Program-made: the position numbers and the translations under genes
Notes under the pieces: generated by a model
The model's input: only the letters and a program-made list of their open reading frames with translations
Databases searched by the model: none
Told to the model about the DNA's origin: nothing
Part shown: positions 46,671-58,255 of the stretch, one piece after another
Layout of the letters: each line of letters starts with the position of its first letter
Position numbering within the stretch: the first letter of the stretch is position 1
NCBI RefSeq assembly: GCF_002878395.1
Contig: NC_061115.1
Span: 158,630,518 to 158,694,517, forward strand
DNA from: Capsicum annuum
Taxonomy: Eukaryota; Streptophyta; Magnoliopsida; Solanales; Solanaceae
Direction: 5' to 3'
Length of the DNA stretch: 64,000 nt

Positions 46671-47198
46671 TCATTCATTTTGTTGAGGAGTTCCAACACA
46701 ACTAGTTTGTAAAGTTATTCCATGTGTTTTATAGAACTCCGACATTTTCCCTCTTGTAAATTCAAAGTCGTTATCACTACGGACTGTTTTGCTTGTTTTC
46801 GTAAATTGTGTTTGAACTATAGCATAGAACTCATGCAATAATTTTTCAACCTTTTTTTTGTCCAATATTAAGTAAACTCAGAAAACTCTACGAAAGTCAT
46901 TGACAATGATTAAGAAATAATATGCACCAGTAAAAGAACAACGATGATAGGAATTCCAAATATCAACATAAATTAAATCATAAATAGCAAGGTCTTTATT
47001 ATCACTCAATGAGAAAGACGTTCTAGTTTGTTTAGCTAGAAAGAAAATGTCACAAACACTATCATCGGTCCTTTTAGAGTATATATTAATTAATCTTGAC
47101 AACATAGATAAATTCTGAGTAGAAGAATGTCCCATACATCGGTGCCACGGTCCGTATGTTTCTACATAATTCATGATTTGGTGAGTCTCCAATGTCAC
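46671..47198 (-). pseudogene. Copia integrase zinc finger and core
   Basis: The piece 47,198-46,878 has WHRCMGHSSTQNLSML (HH part of the finger), the VCDIFFLAKQTR remnant (CC part) and YVDIWNSYH with the first core Asp. The piece 46,865-46,671 has KTVRSDNDFEFT and GITLQTSCVGTPQQNE, carrying the second Asp and the final Glu. A frame break lies near 46,870. Confidence 0.85.
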
Positions 47199-47201
47199 TC
47201 A

Positions 47202-47543
47202 TCAAAAATAGTACACCCTGTCTCGCCGCTCACCCAGACCCATCAAAATCCTCAAAGTGTGGTCCTGTATCACACATAACTTATCAAAAAATGTCACATG
47301 AGACTTGTGATCTGTTATTAGTTGCCCAACAAAAATAAAATTACAAGATAAATTTGGCACAAATAAAACATCTTGTAATATAAGGTTGGTTGTCAATTTG
47401 GCACATCCTAATTTGGTTGCTAGTGTTTTTGTACCATTGAGAAGGCATACCAAGAGCAGATTTATATCAATAATATCAAACAACAAATTCAAATTTTCTG
47501 TGACATGATAAGATGCACCACTATCGAGCAACCAATGATCCAA
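47202..47543 (-). pseudogene. Copia aspartic protease
   Basis: Open for 113 codons from MDHWLLDSGASYHVTENLN. The DSGA active-site motif is intact at about 47,525-47,514, and the hydrophobic LQDVLFVPNLSCN block follows. The reading is lost before the integrase finger. Confidence 0.88.
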
Positions 47544-48644
47544 TATATTGATATGTGTTTAGTGTATTGATGCGGTCCTGTAACACACATATATATTCCT
47601 TACCAGATAATTTGTCATTGCCGGATGAGAAAAGTTCAATCAAAGAATAAAATCGTTGCACTTGGTCAGGTGTCAATTTTGCAAATAAATTTTTGATCAA
47701 CTCCCCAGGACTGTCTGCAGCATGCACTGCCATTGCAACAGGTGGTTGTTGTTGCATTCCTTAGTGTTTTTGTTGTTGTGTTCCTTGTTGTTGTTGCTGT
47801 TGTGGTTGCTGACGTCCGCCACTGCGAGTCGACTTGTTATTTTGTTGTCCTATTCCACGCCTCCTTCCACGGCCTGACCCGAGCCACCCTAGTTGTTGAT
47901 AAAAATGTTCATAATCATAATTATGTCTTCCACAATAGGAGTAGGGAGGGCGATTTGATCGATCTTTTCCTCCTTCTCCAAGCACCTGCAGTGCAAAACT
48001 AATCACCTCTCGCTCCTCACGTCCTCGAACAATATTCTTACACCTTTCTTCTTGGATTACCAATGCATAAGCTTTGTTGAGAGTAGGAAGGAAATCCATG
48101 CTCAAGATTTGGAACCACAAAATTTCAAAAAGTGAGTCATCTAGACCCATTAAAAATTGATGGGTTAGTTCAGTGTCATCACGACTTATTAGTTGGGTGC
48201 AGCAGCACAAGAACATCCACATGTTACATCTACATAACCTGTCAAATCTTTCTATAAAGATTTAAGTTTCGTATAGTACAAAACAATGCTGGTTCCCTGT
48301 TGTTTAAGAAAAGCAAGTTCAAATTTTAACTGGTTAATCTGAGGGCCATTGACAACGGAGTAACATTCCTTAAGATCATTCCATACCTGTCTGTCAACCT
48401 TGTATCCAGCAACACTTGGTTTAATAGTATCGGTGATAGAATAATCTTCATTAACAAATCCAAGTTTCCCTTTTTCTTCAAGATCATTGATAGTCGTTTT
48501 TACCCAATCATCATAATTTTCACTCGTCAAAGTATATTTGGTGATTAACATACCCAGACCATCTGTGGAACTCAAATAGTAGAATGATGATGGGTCATGT
48601 TGAAGCAGGAGTTTGAAGGATGAACTTTCACCTATATTTGTCAT
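47544..48644 (-). pseudogene. Copia gag with polyglutamine tail
   Basis: The start is the ATG at 48,644-48,642 (MTNIGESSSFKLLL). The UBN2-type gag domain has LTSENYDDWVKT and QVWNDLKECYSVVNGPQI. The second piece (48,222-47,761) has QFLMGLDDSLFEIL and a nucleocapsid remnant YSYCGRHNYDYEHFY, where the first Cys and another zinc ligand are replaced, then a Gln-rich tail. A CAPSLPTLSEVY-like block is frameshifted. The protease follows. Confidence 0.82.
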
Positions 48645-48747
48645 GATGATGAAAAGAACAGTGATTTTGTGAAGGAATAAGTCGACTGAATAGAAAGAGA
48701 AAGGGGTAAAAAGGGAAAGAACAGAGTTGTATATTAATGATTGTTTC

Positions 48748-48759
48748 GCTCTGATACCA
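48748..48759 (-). other. Copia primer-binding site (tRNA-Met)
   Basis: On the - strand it reads TGGTATCAGAGC, a perfect 12-base match to the common tRNA-Met primer site, directly next to the 5' LTR. Confidence 0.93.
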
Positions 48760-48953
48760 TGATAAAAAAATAGTCGCACAAAAAAACCTTATTTGTATTC
48801 ACAGAATAGCAACCTTATTTATACAGAGTTTTCCTAAGTATATTCTACATATAAAATATATTCTATTCTAGGGTACAAAATATTATAGAAATATTGCCTA
48901 CCAAATATAGAAAATATAGTTTCCATCTTTTCTTATATGCATTGTGTCCAATA
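48760..48953 (-). repeat. Copia 5' LTR
   Basis: 194 bp, partner of 44,196-44,389. The ends are TATTGG at the outer side and TTTTATCA at the inner side. Confidence 0.9.
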
Positions 48954-48958
48954 AAAAC

Positions 48959-50040
48959 TGAAATAAAAAAATTAGAACTTTATTTATACAAATTTAGAAG
49001 TTACATACGTAATAATTTCCAATAAACTAAAGGTTAGATTAAGTAATATATAGATATAAATTTAGTACATACATGCAAATGTGCCTTTTTCTAATACAAA
49101 AGCTAATAATATATAAAACAAATTAAATAGCTACAGTTACAATAAGGTGAGATAAAGTTGAAATTTGTAATTATCTCCAAAAATTTTAGGCTAAATCTTT
49201 TTGTAAAAAAATTATCTATAGAAGATATAGTGTATTATATATATAATACATATATATGATTTGTTTATTTTGTGTGTTACATATGTAATATGACATGTTT
49301 GTGTGTGCTAATAAGAGGTGAGGACCTGAAAAATTGGTTAATGTGAGGTGAAAACGTGAGGATAGGAGTGGGGTTTGGAAAAATTAAAGTTCAGATTTGC
49401 AAATTTCTTTAGGTTGATTTTTCTTTTTTTATGTTTTGTATGTTGTTTCTTATTTTGTCATGTTGTCAATTTTTTTTTTAAATAATAATAAAAAGATAAA
49501 AATATTAATCATCTATTATTAGAACGACAAAGTACATGCGAAATTAAATAGCTAGAAATGTCTCTACAAAAATTTATAAAGTCACTTTCTTATTTATTAG
49601 AATATAAAAACTAAGAAAATATTTATTTTAGATTAGTAAACAAAACTTATCTTCTAAAAATATATTAATCTAGCCATTTGGATTTTGTTCAATTATCTCC
49701 TAAGAGTATATTGTGGAAAATATGATTTTACAAAAATAGGCTCTAAAACTAATTTGTGTTAATAAAAATTTGTTTTAAATTATTATAACTTCCTCTATTT
49801 TTTAATTAATTTTTATGACTTCTTAATTCCTAATAAATTTGTACGTAAAATTACTCGGGGTTTTGAGCCGTAGGTGACAAAAGAGTTTAAAAATGAGGTG
49901 TAGGTGACACAAGTCTTAATAATTGAGTGTAGGTGACACTTACTTTATTATGGATTAAGAAAGTTTGGTAAGTTTGAGAATAGCCCAGAAGTTTTTAAAT
50001 TTATATTTTGATCCAAATGTTTACCTAATATAACGGAAAA
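48959..50040. other. AT-rich noncoding spacer with a 30-bp repeat
   Basis: No gene seen. At 49,870-49,938 a GTAGGTGACA core occurs three times at about 30-bp spacing. This could be a decayed element end. Confidence 0.55.
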
Positions 50041-50199
50041 CGGAGGAAAAAAGGCACCTTTCTCTCTCTGCTTATTCATCATTGTTTTCTCTCTCTTAGC
50101 AATTTTTGATGTTCATTGCTGCTACTGCTTTATTCATCATCTTTTACTTTATTATCATCATCTTCTACTTCATTATCATCTTCATCTTCTTCTTGTTGA

Positions 50200-50200
50200 C

Positions 50201-50231
<31 letters not shown>

Positions 50232-50235
50232 ACCG
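50200..50235. repeat. (GTT)n microsatellite
   Basis: About nine GTT/TTG triplets. The hydrophobic reading frame across it (50,106-50,312) is not taken as a gene. Confidence 0.85.
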
Positions 50236-50399
50236 CTACTGTGCTATTTGACCAATTTCTTAGGTCAAATTTTATTTCGTACATCACATTTCACTTTGAC
50301 ATTACTTCATAGGAGACTTTGGTAAGTCAAATTATGATTTTTAGTTGAATTTGTCATCTGGGTAACTGCTATTATGCTGTTTTTCCAACAATGGATAGA

Positions 50400-51080
50400 A
50401 CCCGATCATGAATCCAACATTAGAGCCATCTGTTTAAATAGATAAATCATTTATTGCTATAGATGAGACATTTGTTTCAACGGAGGACTGATATGTTGGA
50501 TTCGTGTTTATGGTTCTATAGGTCGTAACATGAATCAAACAAATGGATCATCTGTTGCAATAGATGATTTATCTGTTTAAACAGATTTGTTATCTGGTGC
50601 AATGTGATAAATATTTGTTGCAACAGATTATTAACCTATTGCAACAGAACCTGAACTCGATTCCAACAGACGTGTTTTCTGTTGCAACAGGATAAATATC
50701 TGTTGTAATAGATTATTAACTTGTTGGACCAGAACCTGAACTCGATTCCAACAGACGGTAAATATCTATTGCAACATATTAGTAACCTGTTGCGATAGAA
50801 CCTGACCTTGATTCCAATAGATCATCGTCTGTTGCAACAGGTAAGTCATCTATCGTAGCATGTTAATTATTTATTACAACACGTCACTCATCTGTTGGAA
50901 TCATCTTCAAAGGTGCCTCAGTACTGTAATATCAGTCGTAACAGATATATAGTCTGTTGCAACATATGATTCACCTGTTACAACAGATGACTAGTTTGTT
51001 GAAATTTTCTTCAGGAGCGTAACATTAATCCCAACAAGTAATCTGTTGTGACTGATTACACATCTGTTGGGATTTACTTA
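50400..51080. repeat. CAACAGATG palindromic repeat block upstream of the transposase
   Basis: About 25 copies of CAACAGAT or its reverse complement ATCTGTTG, often back to back as ATCTGTTGCAACAGAT. A longer unit of about 80-90 bp (AACCTGAACTCGATTCCAAC...) repeats near 50,650, 50,731 and 50,800. Noncoding. Confidence 0.85.
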
Positions 51081-51139
51081 TGGAACTATTAAATCACTAT
51101 TAACTTATTTTAACAAATAACTTTATTTAGGTACCACTA

Positions 51140-53453
51140 ATGAAGGGATCAATAACAATAGGGGTGGATTTTCATGGTCAATAGATCGAGAACAGCAATC
51201 GATATGTATGGCGCTGGAACGAGGGTAAAATGCTAGAGACGATAGCTATGATAGTCCAAAGTGATGTTTCGTATGATGATTTTGTGAACTTAATCATCAG
51301 TTATTGTGGACTGAATTATCAATCGGAAGAACTCGTCATCAGCTACATACATATCTCCTTTGAAAATCAGAGGGTACTGCCTTTCAAGCTAATCGATTAG
51401 GTTTGGTTGCGTGCTTATCGTAGTGATTCATCAAGGCCGGTGTTAAGGGTGTATGTGGTTGAAAAGATGAAAGTAAATGAGAACCTAAATGTAAAAAAAA
51501 AAAAGAACAACAAGACATCTTTGATGATAGGTTGGATGATCTAGACATGAATATTCCAGATGATGATCAAACACCTACGCCCGTTGATACGACCAATATG
51601 ATGGGTAGTTCTTCTCAATCAACACAGTCTGGAAATCTTCAAGATGACGGGATCGACTTTTTTATTGGAATGTCATTCAAGGAAAAAAATGAACTATCTA
51701 TCACTTTGTATATTTCTTGCTTGAAAAAATATTTCAGATTAAAGAAGGTGATTAATTCAAGCAGTGTCTTTTGCTTCAAATATGTTAATCCAAACTGTAA
51801 GTGGTGGTTGAGAGCGGTGAAGTACGCAAGTTCTGACAGATTCGTCATTCATAAATGTAAAAAGCATCACACATGTGGTTTGAAGCACATCTCGGGCCAA
51901 AATCCTTACGCCACGACAAAGGTTCTCGGTGAATATTTCAGAATTAGTTTCCCCGATGGCAAAGACCCTTCAACAAGGGTTATGGACAATCAACTCCTTA
52001 CAGAATTGGATGTCCTGGTCAGTTATTGGAAGATATATACGGCTATGGGGATTGTCAAAGACTTGGTTAAGGGGACACACGAGCATGGGTATGCAGTCCT
52101 TGAGGCATACCGTTACATGATTGAGTCCACAAATCCCAGAAGTAAGACGGCATTGCATGTTGATAAAAATGGAAGGTTCAAGTACTTTTTTGTATCCTAT
52201 GGTGGTTGGATTCAAGGTTTTTGACATTTGAGAAAAGGCATAGTCGTCGATGGTATCTTCTTGAGGAGCAGGTATAATGGAGTTCTGCTAGTGGTGGTGG
52301 AGCAAGATGAGGAGAATCACATCTTTCCTATCACTTTTTGTGTAGCGGACAAGGAATGTGATGCCTCTTATGGATTTTTTTTTACAATTGCAAAGTTGCT
52401 TTAAAGATACCAAAAAGTTGTGTTTTATTTCGTATAGGCATCCAAGTATTCCAAAGATGGGTTCAATTTTCTTCACTTCATCTTACTTTGGTTGTTGCAT
52501 CAGGAATCTTGGAGAGGACATTTGGACCAACTATCACAACGAAAGGTGATCTTTTTTTATAGAGCAGCTAAAGCATATAGTAGAGAAGAGTTTTTAGATC
52601 ATTTCAATCAAATAATTGATATGAATCCCAAGGTAGCAGAATTTCTCATACGTGTCAGTTTTGAGAGATGGAGTCGGGCATTCTATCCGGCAGATAGGTA
52701 CATCCTTATGAATTGAATGTCTTATTTGAGTTACAAGTTTAGTATGATGTCATACTAAGTGATTCTTTCGTATAGGTACAATATTATGACATCAAACATA
52801 GCTGAATCGGTGAATTTATTATTTGGCGATGAAAGAGAATTTCCCATCAAGGCTATGTTTAAAGTAATAAACAAGAAGTATGGTCAATTTTTTAACGAAA
52901 GGTGTGTGCAGTTCAAGGGCCTAAAAAGAACCCGATTTGTTCTCGAAATCAAAAAATAATATCAACGAACGTCAGTTTTGGGAATAGGTTATTATCTCAT
53001 AAAATAGCAGATTACAAATTCAGTATCATTGATCATGGTGATATTTCCACGGTTGATCTTCAAACAAGATCTTGTACGTATAGAGTTTTTGACTTGGACA
53101 AAATATCATGTCCACATGTTGTGGTAACGCTTTGAGCTTAATAAGATCATAAATATGGAACTGAAGTTTACGAGCACTCCTCTCAATATTATTAGGTGGA
53201 AAAATATAAAATGGAATATAGTGGGCATATTACCCCGGTACATCTCGAAGAATCTTGGGTTGTTCCTGCAGAGCTTATAGGAAGATTAATACCTCCTCCA
53301 TATATTGACCTAAGCTCTATCAAACCGAGAAGAAAGCCATATAAAAGGAGGCGTGGAGTTGGAGAATCATTTTCATCAAGAAGAAATAAGTGCTCCGTAT
53401 GTAAGCATGTTGGACACAAAATAACTACATGCCTGGATCATAATCCACTATGA
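51140..53453 (+). pseudogene. MULE (Mutator-like) transposase
   Basis: Decayed transposase. The N-terminus begins at the ATG at 51,140 (MKGSITIGVDFHG), with stops near 51,181 and 51,400 and a frameshift in a poly-A run near 51,500. The main piece 51,532-52,224 carries the Mu DNA-binding domain (FKYVNPNCKWWLRAVK, CKKHHTCG). Next come GIVVDGIFLRSRYNG and FPITFCVADKECDASY of the DDE core (52,230-52,370), AKAYSREEFLDHF and MTSNIAESVNLL. The SWIM finger (SCTYRVFDLDKISCPHV, 53,070-53,120) has lost its second Cys. A C-terminal CCHC knuckle lies at 53,391-53,432 (CSVCKHVGHKITTC). At least five frame breaks mean it is inactive. Confidence 0.9.
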
Positions 53454-54045
53454 TCATTGTAATTGCAAAAGCTTGTGTTGTTGTTTGTGGTGTACTTTTA
53501 TATATTTAAATCATTGTTGTGAACGTAATGTTATCATTTATTATATATAAAATATCTTTTTAATAACTTATGCATCAATAAAAAGAGGCAAAACATGAAC
53601 TAAATAATACAGTGGACCACAATTATTTTCAACAGATTACCCATATGTGGCAACAGATGGACATTAGCTGGAAGAACACAACATAGTTTCATCAAACTAG
53701 AATGTTTTCCTCCAATAGATGATAAATCTGTCGCAGCAGATGGATAATCTGTTGACAAAAACCTAATTGAATACCAATCTGTTCTAACACATGGTCCATT
53801 TGTTGAAAGAACTCAAAAACCAAAATTGCTATTGCTACTGGATTTAAAATTACTCCTTACCTCCAACCGTCAACATGTTAACATGTATGTTTAGAAGAAG
53901 AAATAGACAGAATAAAAATTGAATAAGAATTAAAAAGCCAAAGTCGACTAAAAATAATTTTTTCATTAAAAGAAAAATAAAATACATTAGGTATAAATTC
54001 GATATAGAAAAATTAAAATACATACGCTAAAAGAAATAATACATT
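53454..54045. other. Spacer with a few CAACAGATG repeats
   Basis: Noncoding 3' region of the transposase. About six repeat cores lie at 53,630-53,800. Nothing else is recognised. Confidence 0.6.
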
Positions 54046-54246
54046 CTAATTATTATTATCATCATCATCATCATTAATGACAACCAACCAATCAACTAGC
54101 AGCAGGAGGGCCCTCATCATCCTCTGCATCTCTCTGAACATCGTCGCTCTCGCGACGAACAACTCTCTCTGCAGGTCATTAACCTGCCTCTGAAGTTTCC
54201 GTACTGTGTCACATAGAATAGCAATGTCCCAAACAGGATCAGCCAT
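54046..54246 (-). CDS. Small coiled-coil protein, 66 aa, unknown
   Basis: The frame runs from the ATG at 54,246-54,244 (MADPVWDIAILCDTVRK) to TAG at 54,048-54,046. It has a heptad-like helix (LQRQVNDLQRELFVARATMF), a Met/Leu-rich helix and an Asp/Asn-rich tail encoded by an ATT/ATC repeat. The start is chosen because it lies directly after a good splice acceptor, with a consensus promoter upstream. It is the only frame in this part that looks undecayed. I do not recognise the family. Its place among MULE-type repeats suggests it may belong to the composite element, but a host gene is also possible. Confidence 0.45.
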   Translation of the reverse strand: MADPVWDIAILCDTVRKLQRQVNDLQRELFVARATMFREMQRMMRALLLLVDWLVVINDDDDDNNN

Positions 54247-54248
54247 AT

Positions 54249-54346
54249 CTAGAACACGCATGAATTGACAAATATAAAGAAAAAAGTCCAAATAGAATAC
54301 ACGTATACTACAAACTGGTAGATTTACACCAAAGAAAAAAACTTAC
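54249..54346 (-). other. Predicted 98-bp intron of the small gene
   Basis: On the - strand it begins GTAAGT (54,346-54,341) and ends TTCTAG (54,254-54,249), with a T-rich stretch before the acceptor. It lies in the 5' UTR, two bases before the start codon. Confidence 0.5.
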
Positions 54347-54456
54347 CTCAACGATAAAGGAATATGCTCTTTGAAGAGAAGTGGTTGAATATATCATACG
54401 AAAAGAGAAAATGCAAGAAATAAACAAAGTTTAGCAGAATGAAGATTAGGAGGGAC

Positions 54457-54466
54457 CTATTTATAG
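54457..54466 (-). promoter_or_regulatory. TATA box of the small gene
   Basis: On the - strand it reads CTATAAATAG followed by GTCCC, a consensus plant TATA box about 110 bases upstream of the intron and 210 upstream of the start codon. Expected transcription start is near 54,430. Confidence 0.5.
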
Positions 54467-54639
54467 AGGATTGAATCTGGATGTGTAAGGACAAAAGGCA
54501 CGTCTGCTAAGCTCCATTATATTAATTATATTTAAACTAGTGGCATTTTGTTTTCTGTTAGAAGCCACGACTTTTTATTTTACATTAATACTTCTCACCT
54601 TTTCAAAATGGTTTTGAGACTTGATAACAGTCGTTATTA

Positions 54640-55060
54640 TTGAGTTGTTGCAATAGATCGTCCATCTGTCGCAACAAATTTACTATCTGTTGTAATAGAT
54701 TATCTGTATGTTCAATAGATGAGATATCTGTTGCAACATATGTATTAACTATTATGACAAATGGACCATCTTTTGGAGATGTTTGCATTTCTTCTAACAA
54801 CTGACTCACCAGTTGTAACAGATGGAGAATTCGATTCATCAGCTGTTTTGAATGTGTTAGATAAAAAGTCACCACTACCTCTTTTAATAGTCATCACATG
54901 AGTGCAGATAAATAAACACTGTCTGGTCTATTGCAACATATGGATTATCTATTGTGATAGATGGATCATATGTTGGAGGAGATGTTATTCATCAGTTGCA
55001 ACAAATGGAGATTTCAATTCATCAGCTATTTTAAATGTGTTAAGATTAAAAAGTCATGAC
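54640..55060. repeat. CAACAGATG repeat block between the small gene and the foldback
   Basis: Two related segments (54,640-54,900 and 54,900-55,110). Each has several repeat cores and shares the ATTCATCAGCTGTTTTGAATG and TAATAGTCATCACATG blocks, so it is a local duplication of roughly 210 bp. The - strand frame 54,603-54,875 is a repeat translation and not a gene. Confidence 0.75.
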
Positions 55061-55149
55061 TCTCCACACCTCTTTTTTAATAGTCATCACATGCGTGCAG
55101 ATAAATAAATAATACTATCTTGATGGGGTAGGAAGAATAAGGTGCATGT

Positions 55150-57030
55150 AATGGATCCACTTACATGCATGGAAGTTATGTATTATTGATCAGGCTACCG
55201 TGATAGACACAAATAAAGTGCAATAATTTTGTGAATGTAGTTTTTTATCGATTAGACACTGATCCTTTAAACAAGATCCTATATTGTATAGTTTAGTTTG
55301 ATAAGTGCGAACTGATAAGGCCAAAGGGTTCCAAGATGGTGGTGTCGATACCCTGTTACAATTTAATGATGGTCTATGCTCATGTTTTTGTGTTAAGTTT
55401 GGGGAAGGGTTCAAGTTTTTGGCAACAGTGTAGATATCTAATAGTGATTGGACCGATTTAAATGGTGTAATAGACTTCTTAAAAGGCCTCCGAGGCCTCG
55501 CACTACAGCAAATAATGATGGAACCAACAGAAATTCCCCTGGTCCAAATTTATATGGATGGATTATTGGAGAAGACTTTTATACAGCAGAAGGTGCTTGG
55601 AAGAATAACTGTGCGAGAAGGGGGGTGGAGAAGGCCATATATCATCTCAGACCTTGTTTAAGAGGAAACACAGGGAAGCATGTAAGGAACCTCTAGAAAA
55701 TTCGGCCAATAAAATTGACATGAGAAACGTAAAAACTAGATGAGCTTCAAATGTGGAAGTGTATCCAAATATAAAAATTCATCAGTCATTGAAGAAAAAG
55801 AAGAATGGTCAACAAGACTGAAGCTGGACACTTTGCTCGAGAATGTAACTAGTGACCATGGCCTGAATGAAGACTCTCACAAAGTGTAGGACCAGAACTC
55901 TAAGGAAGAAGCTTTGCGAGCACAGAAAATTGGTATGATTGTCGGTCAGAATTGAAATCTGAACCAACAACTCCTGAATTAAAAATAAGGGAAGCCAAGG
56001 CGTTAATTTCTGAAGTCTAACTTGTATGCCATGCCTTCTGTCTGTGGCAATGATCAGATCAATGGCAGCAGAAATAAAAAGGTCTGAAGTTGGGAAGAAA
56101 TCCCATGCCTTATTGTTTCCACTGTCTTTGACCTAACTAGAGCCATAAACAGGAGGCATGGAATGGAAGTTTAACTTGTGAAATTGCCACCTTGGCTTGA
56201 TCTCGTATTTTTAATTCAGGAGTAGGTGGTTCAGGTTTTAATTTTGAACGACAATCTTACCACCTTCTGTCCTCGCAAAGCTGCTTTCTTAGAGTTCTGA
56301 TCCTGTATTTTATGGTTCTTCATTGAGACCACGCTTGCTAGTTATTGTCTCTAGCAAAGTGACTAGCTCCATTCCTTTTGACCATTCTTCTTTTTCTTCA
56401 ACGACTAATGAATTTTTATTTTTGGATACACTTTCACATTCGCAGCTTATCCAGTTTTTTCATTTTTTATGTCAATTCATCAGCCAACTTAGCTACACTT
56501 TTCTTCCTACCCTGTGTTTCCTCTTAAAATAGGTCTTAGATGATATATGGCCTTCTTAACCTCCCCCTTTCCGCACAGGTATTCTCCCAAGTTCCTAATA
56601 TTGTATAATAGTCTCCTCCAGCAACCCATCCATATAAATTTGGAGTAAGAGAATTTATATTGGTTCCATCATTTTTTGCTATAGTGCCAGGCTTCGAAGG
56701 CCTTTCAAGAAGTCCATTGAGCCATTAAAATCGGTCCAATCACTATTGGATATTTACACTATGCCAAAAACTTGAACCCCTCCCCAAACTTGACACAAAA
56801 ATATGAGCATAAACGGTCATTAAATTATAACAGGGTATCGACACCACCTACTTGGTCCCATGGCCTTACCAGTTCGGACCTAACAATCTTAATTGTAAAA
56901 TGTCATATCTTTTTTGAAGGATTAACGCCTAATAGGTAAAGAACAAATATTCACAAAATCATTGTACTGGATGCGTTTTCACAATAGGTTGATCAGTAAT
57001 ACATACCTCCCACATATGAAGTGGTTCCAT
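55150..57030. repeat. Long foldback (inverted repeat), arms about 900 bp
   Basis: Two imperfect inverted arms, about 55,150-56,045 and 56,140-57,030, with a short centre near 56,093. Matching anchors are TAGTGATTGGACCGATTTAA at 55,442-55,461 against its reverse complement at 56,726-56,745, and GGTGTCGATACCCTGTTA at 55,341-55,358 against 56,830-56,846. Both anchor pairs give the same centre. The + frame 55,448-55,696 and short frames on both arms are remnants of one unrecognised sequence. It could be a foldback transposon or a duplicated host fragment. Confidence 0.85.
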
Positions 57031-57179
57031 CTGCAAAAAGCTTGTTCCTCCGAACCTATCTTTACTCTAGCCTTTAATATTGGTTGGGCAAAAGTGGATC
57101 TAGTTTCACTTTCTTTTATGTGCAAAAAAAAGAGAAATAGATTTTATATCAAACAAGAGAAGAACAAAAAGAACATTAC

Positions 57180-57640
57180 AAAAGGGCAACACAAAATTGA
57201 GTGAATCAATAGATGACCAATCTGATACAACAGATTACCCATCTATTCAACCGATGAGGCATCTGTTGCTACAGATGGATGACATATTACAACAGATGGT
57301 TCATCTATTGGAATAAATCAAACCAGCCTTGCTACTAGTTTGATCTCTTCAAACAGCTATTTTGTCTGTACAAAAAGGTAACACAAAATTGAGTGAATCA
57401 ATAGATGACCAATCTGATGTAACTGATTACCCATCTATTCAACCGATGAGGCATTTTGCAACAGATAGATGACATATTACAACAGATGGTTCATCTGTTG
57501 GAATAAATTAAACCAGCCTTACTACTGGTTTGATTTCTTCAAACAGTTGTTTCGTCTGTTCCAACAGCTGATTCATCAAACTATACTGACAATAAGGCTT
57601 TTTAAGTTCTCCCAACAGATGACTTTGTTTTGCATATTTT
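57180..57640. repeat. Tandem 193-bp units with CAACAGATG cores
   Basis: Two units start near 57,183 and 57,376, each with CACAAAATTGAGTGAATCAA followed by several repeat cores and an AATTAAACCAGCCTTACTAC-type end. Confidence 0.8.
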
Positions 57641-57762
57641 AATAAAAACAATGGTCCATTCATTTAAGACTTAAAAGTTACCTTTCCTTCAATTTTATCA
57701 ATAAATAGAAAACTGGTAATGGGTAAATCACTAATAGTCATAGATGTAAATATCTAATTTAA

Positions 57763-57963
57763 ATGACATGTAAAGAAGAAGATGAGATGGAAAGAGCAAT
57801 AGTGATCCATATCTGCAATGTAAAAAAAGCAAAGGGACCAGAACATCCAGTTCAATTGAGAAAAGATATTGATCAGTTGAGATCAGAAAGGATCCTCATC
57901 CGAAAGAAGAGGAAAAAGAGAGACCAAAAAGAAAGAAAGAGAATTGAGAATAAAGAAGAGTAA
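57763..57963 (+). CDS. Small basic ORF, 66 aa, doubtful
   Basis: Frame from MTCKEEDEMERAIVIHI to TAA at 57,961-57,963. The C-terminal half is a highly charged helix (RKDIDQLRSERILIRKKRKK), and the middle (KGPEHPVQLR) is of normal composition. No promoter or splice signal was identified. It may be an exon of an element gene or a chance frame in A-rich DNA. Confidence 0.25.
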   Translation: MTCKEEDEMERAIVIHICNVKKAKGPEHPVQLRKDIDQLRSERILIRKKRKKRDQKERKRIENKEE

Positions 57964-58255
57964 TAGATGAGTTGAGTCTTACTTTATGGCTGAAGAAGAG
58001 AGTATTTTTCTAGATATGGGTTTTAAATATTCATTAATAACTTTTGAGGGGCACGAGGAGACGGTGACATTGAAAATACTAGATAAGACTACTCACTCAG
58101 GAGATTTTTGAGTTATCCAAGTAATATTTTTTACCGCCTTAGTATGTTAACTTTTTTTTTATCTCGGACAGGAAATACCTAAATTGTTTTAAAAAGGGGG
58201 TCTTAAAATATCTAAGCGCAACAGCTAATAATTTCTATTTGAAAATTTCTAAAGA
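57964..58255. other. Spacer before the tandem array
   Basis: No feature recognised; ends where CAACAGAT-type repeats resume. Confidence 0.5.

Larger units (their letters stand above)
44196..48953 (-). mobile_element. Ty1/copia retrotransposon, 4,758 bp
   Basis: Full-length element on the - strand. It has 194-bp LTRs at 44,196-44,389 (3') and 48,760-48,953 (5'), the target duplication AAAAC at 44,191-44,195 and 48,954-48,958, a primer-binding site, a polypurine tract, and domains in copia order: gag, protease, integrase, RT, RNase H. Every frame carries stops or shifts. LTR tips are decayed (TATTGG for TGTTGG in the 5' LTR, TTA for TCA in the 3' LTR), so it is an old insertion. Confidence 0.93.

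Noticed and set aside
50106..50312. Hydrophobic ORF with Phe/Ile/Val runs
   Set aside because: Low-complexity TTC/ATC and GTT repeats; no start context or homology seen.
55448..55696. 82-codon ORF (KRPPRPRTTANNDG...)
   Set aside because: Part of one foldback arm; the other arm holds the same sequence inverted and broken. Kept only as a remnant inside the foldback.
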